Below, in pieces: positions 56,801 through 64,000 of a stretch of 64,000 nucleotides of DNA; the stretch's first letter is position 1; every line of letters begins with the position of its first letter. Made by a program: the position numbers and the translations under genes. The DNA lies in the NCBI GenBank assembly GCA_910575005.1, contig CAJTCL010000004.1, positions 62,001 to 126,000 on the forward strand, written 5' to 3'. The notes beneath the pieces are model-generated. The model worked only from the letters and a program-made list of their open reading frames with translations, had not been told where the DNA came from and searched no databases. The stretch is from Lachnospiraceae bacterium. Its GTDB lineage: Bacteria; Bacillota; Clostridia; Lachnospirales; Lachnospiraceae.

Positions 56801-58448
56801 GAAACTGATCAGACAATATAGTTTTGTATGTTCAAAGACTGGCTTTCAAGATCAAACATCTAAAAACATAGACGACCAAAAAAATTTTTTTGAAAAAATT
56901 CCTGGCTATTTACGAGGCTTATTTTGTCTATATATTATCACCACATTGTTTCTTATGATCTTTATTGATAAAAAAATCAATACTGGCTATGTTCCTAACA
57001 CTCTGACTTCCACAAACCTGATCTTGATTATCCCCGCTGCGCTCCTATTTTTCATTTGCATCGCCTCAATTGCATGGTGCAAAAGAAACCAAAAAACCAC
57101 AGCCCAAAATATCCTTTCAGATCATCAGTTCTACCTAATAATTGGCTTCTGCTTTGTGGCTGTTTTTCTGACACAATTGTTTCTCACAGACCACATTAAT
57201 TTTAAAAGCGGCTGGGATGTTGGATGCCTTACTGGGGCTGCTGAGCGTCTTGCATTTTCACCTTCTGAGGGACTTGATAATTTTTCTCTCGCTTATTTTA
57301 GCACCTATCCCAACAACCTTACCCTGCTCTACACATTGACATTTTTTTACAAGATCGGAGCAATCTTTTTTCCCTTAAACCCTCATATCTTTGTGATTAT
57401 TTTGACTAATTTATGTGTCTGTATATCTGTTTTTCTGGCCACATTGTGTATTTATAAACTAACGAAAAACCGCCTGATCACAATCCTAGGAATGGGCATT
57501 GGCATTCTCTTAACTGCACTCTCTCCCTGGATTGAAATTCCATATACCGACGCTCTGGGCATGATTTTCCCGATAGCCGCCGTATTTTGTTATCTTTTTG
57601 TAGAAAAAAAGCTTCTGCGCTGTTTTCTGATTACACTCTTTTGTACCATTGGCTATTTCTACAAACCCACGATCTTAATCTTTTTGATTGCCTTCGTGAT
57701 CTTAGGACTTTGTTCTGAACTTGCTAAGTTGATAAAAAAAGAATTTTCGCCCAAGCGATTTGCCTTTCTTGCACTAGCTATGATCATTGGCGCTGGCTGT
57801 TCCTATGGGGCGGACAAGATTCTGCTGTTACAAAACGATCTGCAGCTCAATAAAAACTTGGAAAAATCCATGACACATTATTTTATGATGGGATTAAACA
57901 CAGACACAGACGGATGTTTTAATGGTGATGATGTCGCTTATTCTGATTCTTTCCCAGATGTCAAGAGCCGGAAACAGGCGAATATAGATCTCTCTGTAAA
58001 ACGCCTCAAAAAAATGGGCGCCGGCGGTTATCTGCAGCACTTGATCAAAAAAAATCTTGCCACCTACAATGACGGCACTTTTGCCTATGGACGAGAGGGA
58101 AATTTCTACGCCTCTATTCCAGAAGAAAATGGCAGCCTTGATCACACTCTGCGCCACATCTTTTATATGGGTGGAACACATTATCCAATTTTGGCAACAA
58201 TGGAACATATTTTATGGCTCTTTGTGCTGATTGGAATCTGTTTTTGCATCATACCAGGAACAAAAGAACCTTATGGGGAGAATTATATAGCCCTTGCACT
58301 GCTGGGCGTCTCTCTGTTTCTGCTGCTGTTTGAAGGCCGTGCAAGATATCTCTATCAATTCTCTCCGCTTTTTGTAGTTCTTGCTGCTGTTGGACTTAAG
58401 AGAGCCAGTGAGAAACTAGAACGGTTCATCACTCAAAAGAATAAATAA
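56784..58448 (+). CDS. Polytopic membrane protein, probable GT-C-type glycosyltransferase
   Basis: 554 residues with 11-13 membrane helices and two longer outside loops (about 145-180, with SGWDVGCLTGAAE, and about 350-470). This is the shape of PMT/ArnT-like GT-C enzymes, which transfer sugars from polyprenyl phosphate to cell-surface polymers or proteins. The acidic GWD in the first loop may be catalytic. Overlap with the GT2 gene supports a joint task, for example decoration of teichoic acid or protein. AAGGAGG is at the start. Confidence 0.7.
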   Translation: MIKKIEKLIRQYSFVCSKTGFQDQTSKNIDDQKNFFEKIPGYLRGLFCLYIITTLFLMIFIDKKINTGYVPNTLTSTNLILIIPAALLFFICIASIAWCKRNQKTTAQNILSDHQFYLIIGFCFVAVFLTQLFLTDHINFKSGWDVGCLTGAAERLAFSPSEGLDNFSLAYFSTYPNNLTLLYTLTFFYKIGAIFFPLNPHIFVIILTNLCVCISVFLATLCIYKLTKNRLITILGMGIGILLTALSPWIEIPYTDALGMIFPIAAVFCYLFVEKKLLRCFLITLFCTIGYFYKPTILIFLIAFVILGLCSELAKLIKKEFSPKRFAFLALAMIIGAGCSYGADKILLLQNDLQLNKNLEKSMTHYFMMGLNTDTDGCFNGDDVAYSDSFPDVKSRKQANIDLSVKRLKKMGAGGYLQHLIKKNLATYNDGTFAYGREGNFYASIPEENGSLDHTLRHIFYMGGTHYPILATMEHILWLFVLIGICFCIIPGTKEPYGENYIALALLGVSLFLLLFEGRARYLYQFSPLFVVLAAVGLKRASEKLERFITQKNK

Positions 58449-58467
58449 TTATAATACTATTCTGACA

Positions 58468-58508
58468 ACAAAGACGAGTAAAAGCAATCGCTTTCTACTC
58501 GTCTTTGT
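58468..58508. terminator. Hairpin between the GT pair and glgA
   Basis: ACAAAGACGAGTA / TACTCGTCTTTGT with an inner AAGC/GCTT stem; short T-rich ends on both sides, probably a bidirectional terminator for the converging genes. Confidence 0.7.
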
Positions 58509-58589
58509 GAATACCCCATTAGACTATTGTTTTATTGTCCATTGGTTTATCGGTACGATTTGATACATAGTTACCGAAAAGGAAGTATT

Positions 58590-60044
58590 TTAGCACTCTC
58601 CCATTAAATATTTATACAATCCTTCATAGCGGAATTTTGAAGCATTCCAGGAATAATCATTGGCCATTGCACGGTCAACCATCTGATTCCACTGACGCTT
58701 CTTGTCAAAGAAAATCTGCTTAGAATAATTGATAATATTGAGCATCTCTTCCCCATTATAGTTAGTAAAGGAGAATCCATCCCCAACGTTTTCATATTCA
58801 TTATATGGCTGTACGGTATCTTTGAGCCCTCCAGTCTCGCGAACAATCGGAATCGTTCCATAGCGGAAAGAAATCATCTGGGTCAGTCCGCACGGTTCAA
58901 ATCGAGAAGGCATTAAAAATGCATCGGCAGCGCCATAAAGTTTATGTGCCAGATCATCCGAATAGCAGATATTAGCTGAAATCTTATCTGGGTATTTCCA
59001 AGCAAAATGGCGGAACATATTCTCATACTGTGGATCTCCAGTTCCAATTACCACCAACTGTGTATAGTCGTCAATGATTCGCTCGATTACATAATTGATC
59101 AGATCCAATCCTTTCTGATCTGTCAGACGGGAAATCAATCCGATCATATAGCGCTTCTTATCCACTGCCAGGCCAAGATCTTGTTGTAATCTTTCCTTAT
59201 TCAGAGGTTTCTTCTTGCGGTAATTTGAGGCATCATAGTTTACATACAGCTTCTCGTCTGTAGCTGGATTGTAGACATCATAATCAATACCATTGACAAT
59301 TCCCTGCATATCCATATGTCTGGCTGCCAAAAGCCCATTCAAACCTTCTCCATAATAATTAGTCTGAATCTCCTGGGCATAGGTATCACTTACTGTTGTG
59401 ATATAATCGGCATATACTAGGCCACCTTTGAGCATATTGGCATCCTTTTTAAATTCCAGCTTATCTGGCACAAACATACTTGCTGGAAATCCAGTCAATC
59501 CCTTGACCGTCTTTACATCCCAGATTCCCTGGAATTTCAAGTTATGGATTGTAATAATAGATTTCATGCCCCAGAAGAACATATCTCCTTGGAACTCTGT
59601 ATTCAGATATACTGGAATAAAGCCGGTCTCCCAGTCATGACAGTGGATAATCTGAGGCTGGAAATTGATCAGCGGCAGCATAGAAAGTACTGCTTTATCA
59701 AAAAAGATAAATTTCTCAATATCAAAGCGGATATCTCCATAGGGCAGGAAACAGTCGAAATATTCCTGATTGTCAATAAAGTAATAGGTAATTCCATCCA
59801 TCTTATATCGCAGGATTCCCACATACTTATCCTGAATATAATTTCCGCAGCTCATATAAAAATGAGTTACATACTCAAACTGATTCCTCCAGTGTTCTGG
59901 TATACAGGTATAATTGGGAAGCACTACCCGAATATCCCAGTCTTTTTTGTCAAACTCCTTGGGCAAAGCCCCACATACATCAGCTAATCCTCCTGTTTTG
60001 ATAAAAGGTACACATTCCGATGCTGCAAACAGAATCTTTCTCAT
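58590..60044 (-). CDS. glgA: Glycogen synthase (ADP-glucose type)
   Basis: 484 residues, GT5 family. ADP-glucose binding KTGGLADVCGALP (about 16-28), catalytic region IHCHDWETGFIPVYL, and C-terminal MPSRFEPCGLTQMISFRYG with the catalytic Glu. Extends alpha-1,4-glucan. No other glg gene is next to it here. Confidence 0.95.
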   Translation of the reverse strand: MRKILFAASECVPFIKTGGLADVCGALPKEFDKKDWDIRVVLPNYTCIPEHWRNQFEYVTHFYMSCGNYIQDKYVGILRYKMDGITYYFIDNQEYFDCFLPYGDIRFDIEKFIFFDKAVLSMLPLINFQPQIIHCHDWETGFIPVYLNTEFQGDMFFWGMKSIITIHNLKFQGIWDVKTVKGLTGFPASMFVPDKLEFKKDANMLKGGLVYADYITTVSDTYAQEIQTNYYGEGLNGLLAARHMDMQGIVNGIDYDVYNPATDEKLYVNYDASNYRKKKPLNKERLQQDLGLAVDKKRYMIGLISRLTDQKGLDLINYVIERIIDDYTQLVVIGTGDPQYENMFRHFAWKYPDKISANICYSDDLAHKLYGAADAFLMPSRFEPCGLTQMISFRYGTIPIVRETGGLKDTVQPYNEYENVGDGFSFTNYNGEEMLNIINYSKQIFFDKKRQWNQMVDRAMANDYSWNASKFRYEGLYKYLMGEC

Positions 60045-60104
60045 GTTCTATCCTCCATAATGTAATTTTTGTAAGAACACCTCTGGCATTCCCACTGTTA
60101 TGAT

Positions 60105-61388
60105 TTAAACTATATGTTCTAATGCCTGAGTTAAATCTGCAATAATATCCTCAGCATTTTCAAGTCCTACTGATAAACGAATCAAATCTGGCGCTACTCC
60201 TGCCTCCACAAGCTGCTCATCCGTCATCTGCCTGTGTGTATGGCTTGCTGGATGAAGGACGCAGGTTCTTGCATCTGCCACATGAGTGACAATGGCAATC
60301 AACTTTAACTGATCCATAAATCCTACTGATACTTCTCGGCCTCCTTTAAGCCCAAAAGAAATTACGCCACAGGTGCCGTCTGGCATGTATTTCTGTGCCA
60401 GTTCATGATATTTATTATCTACCAGTCCGGCATAATTTACCCAAGCAACCTTAGGATGTGCATTTAAAAACTCTGCCACTCTTCTGGCATTCTCACAATG
60501 GCGCGGCATCCGCAAATGTAATGTTTCAAGACCCAAATTTAATAAAAATGCATTCTGTGGAGACTGTATGGAGCCGAGATCCCGCATAATCTGTGCTGTC
60601 GCCTTGGTGATATAAGCCCCTTTGCCAAATTTTTCTGTATAAACAATCCCATGATATGTCGGATCTGGCTTCGTCAAACCAGGAAATTTATCCGCATAAC
60701 GCTCCCAGTCAAAATTACCACTGTCAACAATGCAGCCACCCACGCAAACAGCGTGTCCATCCATATACTTTGTAGTGGAATGAGTGACAATATCCGCCCC
60801 CCACTCAAATGGACGGCAATTGATCGGAGTGGCAAATGTATTATCCACAATCAAGGGAACACCATGTTCGTGTGCTGCCTGTGCAAATTTTTCAATATCC
60901 AAAACCACCAGCGCTGGATTTGCAATTGTCTCCGCAAATAAAGCCTTCGTATTGGGACGAAATGCTGCCGCCAGTTCTTCCTCAGATGCATCTGGATCAA
61001 CAAAAGTACACTCGATGCCCTGCTTTTTTATGGTAGCGCTAAACAGATTGAAGGTTCCGCCATAAACTGCCGAAGAACATACCATATGGTCTCCTGCCTC
61101 GCAGATATTAAATACTGCATAATAATTTGCCGCCTGTCCAGAAGAGGTAAGCATCGCTGCCACACCGCCTTCTAGCTCACATATCTTCTCAGCAACTGCA
61201 TCATTGGTAGGATTCTGCAGTCTGGTGTAAAAATATCCGCTGTCCTCCAAATCAAAGAGTCTGCCCATCTGGTCGCTGGTATCATATTTGTAGGTTGTAC
61301 TCTGGTAGATAGGCAAAACTCTAGGTTCACCCTTCTTGGGATGCCAGCCGGACTGGATGCACTTTGTCTCTATCTTGTAGCCACTCAT
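60105..61388 (-). CDS. metY: O-acetylhomoserine sulfhydrylase / aminocarboxypropyltransferase
   Basis: 427 residues, Cys/Met metabolism PLP family. PLP Lys in VTHSTTKYMDGHAVCVGG (about 205-222), IVDNTFATPINCRPFEWGAD ahead of it, and TCGVISFGLKGG and HPASHTHRQ later. The length and the insertion before the C-terminus separate it from MetB/MetC. It makes homocysteine from O-acetylhomoserine and sulfide. AGGAGGA near the ATG. No S-box riboswitch seen upstream. Confidence 0.92.
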   Translation of the reverse strand: MSGYKIETKCIQSGWHPKKGEPRVLPIYQSTTYKYDTSDQMGRLFDLEDSGYFYTRLQNPTNDAVAEKICELEGGVAAMLTSSGQAANYYAVFNICEAGDHMVCSSAVYGGTFNLFSATIKKQGIECTFVDPDASEEELAAAFRPNTKALFAETIANPALVVLDIEKFAQAAHEHGVPLIVDNTFATPINCRPFEWGADIVTHSTTKYMDGHAVCVGGCIVDSGNFDWERYADKFPGLTKPDPTYHGIVYTEKFGKGAYITKATAQIMRDLGSIQSPQNAFLLNLGLETLHLRMPRHCENARRVAEFLNAHPKVAWVNYAGLVDNKYHELAQKYMPDGTCGVISFGLKGGREVSVGFMDQLKLIAIVTHVADARTCVLHPASHTHRQMTDEQLVEAGVAPDLIRLSVGLENAEDIIADLTQALEHIV

Positions 61389-61557
61389 CTCATATCCTCC
61401 CGATCGTATTATATTATTGGATTGTCATTGACATTCCTATTCTCTATTCTTTCATTCTATCACAACTATTACCATAAGGCTAGGAAAAAATCTCCAACAC
61501 AGAAAATTTCTGTAACAATTCAACCATCAACCACATTATGGATGAATCCTGTCATAT

Positions 61558-61613
61558 AAAAAATGAGACCACTGCCTCTGTGTTTCAAATACCACAGAAG
61601 CAGCAAGTCTCAT
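61558..61613 (-). terminator. Terminator of the FIVAR/Ig-like protein gene
   Basis: Minus strand: TGAGAC..GCTGC.TCTGTG / CACAGA.GCAG..GTCTCA followed by TTTTTTA. Confidence 0.85.
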
Positions 61614-61626
61614 CATATTTGATACT

Positions 61627-64000
61627 TTATTTAATGTTAATCTTTACAGTTGCTTTTTTGTTTGTACCATCGGTTGCTTTTGCGGTGATGGTAACGGTCT
61701 TGCCTTTGCCAGCTTTCTTAGCTGTTACCATACCCTTACTGTTTACGGTAGCATACTTCTTGTTGGAGCTGCTGTAAGTTAAAGTTTTATTAGCAGTTTT
61801 TCCAGTCGTTTTTACTGTCGCCTTAACTTTCACTTTCTTTCCGGCCTTTAAGGTTTTGCTGCACTTTAAGGTAATCTTCTTCACTGCATGTTTTAAGATC
61901 TTAACCTTCACAGTTGCCTTCTTGCCAGTTCCATCGGTCGCCTTTGCGGTAATGGTAACAGTCTTGCCTGCTCCCGCCTTCTTCGTTGTCACTACGCCCT
62001 TACTATTGACGGTAGCATATTTCTTGTTAGAACTACTGTAACTTAAAGTCTTATTGGCAGTTTTTCCAGTAGTGCTGACCGTCGTCTTCAAAGTCACCTT
62101 CTTACCAGCGGCAATTCCCTTGGTATTGCTCTTTAAGGTAATCTTTTTCACAGCATGGCTTACCACGGTAATCTTATAAGTTCCCTTTACCTTAGAACCA
62201 TCCTGGGCTGTCGCTGTGATAGTCGCTGTTCCTTTACTTTTTCCTGTCACCACACCCTTAGAAGATACGGTGGCAATCTTAGTATTGGAAGATTTCCATT
62301 TAACACTCTTATTGGTGGTATTTGATGGTAAAACAGCAGCTTTCAATGTAGCTGTTTTTCCTTTTGCCAGCTTCTTAATGCTTCCACTGACAGATATTGA
62401 CTTAACTTTAACCACTGGATTTGGCTGTTCTTCTGCCTTTTTCAATCCTTTTACAGCGGCTGTCAGTGCATCTGCACACTGATCTAATACATCCTGATCA
62501 TTTCCAGGTTTCTCGAGCATCGCTTTTGCCTTTTTGTATGCCTGATCAAAGACACTCCAGGATTCCTTGGTGTATTCTTTTTCTTTTCCTTCAAATGCTT
62601 TGGCTGCCTTTACTGCCTCAGAAAGTTTTGTGGTATCTGGATTTCCTGTTACAGCCTTGACACTGATGCAGTTGATAATCGGGTCCTGACTGGTACTTGT
62701 ACGATTCGGATTGTTTACCAATACATTCAATTCCCCGTCTGTGACTTTCACACGGTATGTCTTAGACACCCATGCATTCTGTCCTAAAGTTAAACCAGAC
62801 TCAACTTCCTGTCCCTCCAAAGAGATATTGACATCACGGTCGGACCAAGGATTTTTAAAGGAAAGTGTTACTTCATAGATATTCTTCAATATGCCATCGA
62901 AATTGTCTGCTGCTGAGAGTGTCTCAAATGCATAGCGCAGTCCTGACTTCTCTTTATCGAAGGTCACTGTATCTGACATATAGATATAAGATGCTCCTGT
63001 ATCATCTGCGTCATTTCCGCCCTTTACAGCTGCAGAATTTTGATCTGCCGGTGCGCATCCCCATACTGCTCCAGTCTTTGGGTCTGCCCCATATTCCTGA
63101 TCTACATTAGACTGCAGTAATCCCAGTTTTTCTCCTCCAGGAACTTCCAAAGGTTCTGGTGTTCCACAGTTTGCCGTATAGAGTACATAATCATTTTTTA
63201 CTAATTTATCTTTGCTGATCATGACTTGGTAATTGCCAAGCTCATCCTTGCTGTCATCTCCCGCGGAAACTTTTTCTAAGGCTGCTACTGCTTTCTGCAA
63301 ATTAGTAAGAGCTGTTGCCAGTGCAGATGCATTGGAACTTGTATTTCCATATACGGTCTGCGCCTCAGAAAGTTTCGTCTGCATTGCTGCCCAGCTTGCC
63401 TCTGTGTAGAGAATAGAGGTCAGATTCTTAGCTCGGTAAATCCAAACACCAAGTTCTTCTTTCAGTTCCTCCACAGGTTTGTTTTCTGGCTTGATCTGCA
63501 AACCATCCACAGCCTTTAGGAGAGCTTCTCTGACAGCTTCCAGTTCTGTCCTAGAGATACTAGTCTTTTTAAGCAAGTTTTCTGCATCTGTAAGTGCTTT
63601 GCTAAACACTTCTGTTGTCTCAACAGTATAACTTGTAATATCAAGTTTCTTGGCAGCATCCACTTCTTTCTGAAGATTTTCTCTGTTTACCGTGGATACA
63701 TCCAGTTTACCAATTGCATCCTCAATTGCCGCTGCTGCCTGATCTACGCTTGTCTGTGTGGCACCTGCACGGATCAATTGTTCCATGCCGGCTGCCGCTG
63801 CCGTGTCAAGCGCTGCAAAAGACTGTTCCGAATAGTCCGCACGATTTAATACTCCTGCCTGATTCAATTGTTCTTTTAAACTGCTGCGGTCTGCCTCTGA
63901 CTTGCCCTGGATGGCAATCCAACTTAAGATAGGTGCATCTTGATTTCCTCTTTCTACAGACAAGGTAACGTCCGCTTTCTGGCTCACCTTCAAATCCTTT
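61627..64000 (-). CDS. C-terminal part of a large secreted FIVAR / Ig-like (Big_2) domain protein
   Basis: The frame is open to the window edge, so the N-terminus and signal peptide are outside; 791 codons are visible. Order: FIVAR-type helical repeats (about 1-240, with the ELNQAG/ALDTAAAAGMEQLI pattern), a beta domain with ISKDKLVKNDYVLYTANCG and YRVKVTDGELNVLVNNPNRTS resembling carbohydrate-binding modules (about 245-460), another FIVAR unit (about 465-525), then three Big_2-like Ig repeats very rich in Lys, Thr and Ser, each with YSSSNKKYATVNSKGVVT or a close variant. No LPXTG anchor. It could be the back end of a secreted glycoside hydrolase. Confidence 0.82.
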   Translation of the reverse strand, partial: KDLKVSQKADVTLSVERGNQDAPILSWIAIQGKSEADRSSLKEQLNQAGVLNRADYSEQSFAALDTAAAAGMEQLIRAGATQTSVDQAAAAIEDAIGKLDVSTVNRENLQKEVDAAKKLDITSYTVETTEVFSKALTDAENLLKKTSISRTELEAVREALLKAVDGLQIKPENKPVEELKEELGVWIYRAKNLTSILYTEASWAAMQTKLSEAQTVYGNTSSNASALATALTNLQKAVAALEKVSAGDDSKDELGNYQVMISKDKLVKNDYVLYTANCGTPEPLEVPGGEKLGLLQSNVDQEYGADPKTGAVWGCAPADQNSAAVKGGNDADDTGASYIYMSDTVTFDKEKSGLRYAFETLSAADNFDGILKNIYEVTLSFKNPWSDRDVNISLEGQEVESGLTLGQNAWVSKTYRVKVTDGELNVLVNNPNRTSTSQDPIINCISVKAVTGNPDTTKLSEAVKAAKAFEGKEKEYTKESWSVFDQAYKKAKAMLEKPGNDQDVLDQCADALTAAVKGLKKAEEQPNPVVKVKSISVSGSIKKLAKGKTATLKAAVLPSNTTNKSVKWKSSNTKIATVSSKGVVTGKSKGTATITATAQDGSKVKGTYKITVVSHAVKKITLKSNTKGIAAGKKVTLKTTVSTTGKTANKTLSYSSSNKKYATVNSKGVVTTKKAGAGKTVTITAKATDGTGKKATVKVKILKHAVKKITLKCSKTLKAGKKVKVKATVKTTGKTANKTLTYSSSNKKYATVNSKGMVTAKKAGKGKTVTITAKATDGTNKKATVKINIK

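Noticed and set aside
61389-61557. S-box (SAM) riboswitch ahead of metY
   Set aside because: No SAM-aptamer core sequences; only AT-rich promoter-like DNA.
1-64000. rRNA, tRNA, prophage or integrative element genes
   Set aside because: No tRNA cloverleaf, rRNA core sequence, integrase or phage structural gene was recognised.

Overview
The window looks like chromosomal DNA from a spore-forming member of the Firmicutes, most probably a gut Lachnospiraceae (Clostridium cluster XIVa). The grounds are a moderately AT-rich base composition, strong AGGAGG-type ribosome sites, spoIIIA sporulation genes, a V/A-type ATPase operon, the rpmB / Asp23 / FakA-like / recG neighbourhood, fhs-folD one-carbon genes and a GGGtGRT/NifU-like pair. 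Genus cannot be fixed by eye. Almost all genes read on the minus strand.

Layout. 1-2.65 kb: 5' part of an ABC-F ATPase, then a GntR regulator overlapping NADP isocitrate dehydrogenase. 2.7-16.7 kb: one long minus-strand run that starts with a degenerate response-regulator-like protein, continues through V-ATPase subunits G/H, C, I, K, F, E, A, B and D, and passes without a visible break into MoxR, DUF58 and transglutaminase-like membrane genes. 16.8 kb: a tiny Gly/Cys-rich gene with three hairpins behind it. 17.2-20.6 kb: spoIIIAA to spoIIIAE, with AF, AG and AH missing from the expected place. 20.6-26.1 kb: a decay zone with a broken chemotaxis receptor, an intact MATE transporter, LRR and AAA+ fragments, an IS1634-like remnant, an orphan FeoB-associated peptide, a large palindromic MITE-like element, a DinB scrap, a tandem repeat and a GC-rich repeated sequence.

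26.1-34.1 kb: GGGtGRT and NifU-like proteins, a coiled-coil protein, an ABC exporter pair with a palindromic operator, a hexapeptide-repeat protein and topoisomerase III. 34.1-45.7 kb: a DUF234-type ATPase with a ruined Walker A, asd, argH, queH, an iron alcohol dehydrogenase, an M15 peptidase, recG and a FakA-like kinase. 45.7-47.8 kb: Asp23, rpmB in the opposite direction, hairpin repeats and a dead IS982-like element. 47.9-52.1 kb: a zinc-ribbon/TPR membrane protein, folD, fhs and a promoter-bearing non-coding element ending in an IS200/IS605-like right-end hairpin. 52.1-64 kb: FtsK/SpoIIIE, a ClpP-like (TepA) protease, a plus-strand GT2 / polytopic membrane protein pair, glycogen synthase, MetY and the C-terminal part of a large secreted FIVAR/Ig-like protein running off the window.

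No rRNA, tRNA, prophage or CRISPR array was seen. The best candidates for something undescribed are the solo IS605-like RNA element upstream of fhs, the GGGtGRT/NifU-like pair with its 10-bp phased promoter repeats, the V-ATPase operon opened by a receiver domain with Glu in place of the phospho-acceptor Asp, and the Gly/Cys-rich peptide gene sitting where spoIIIAF-AH would be.
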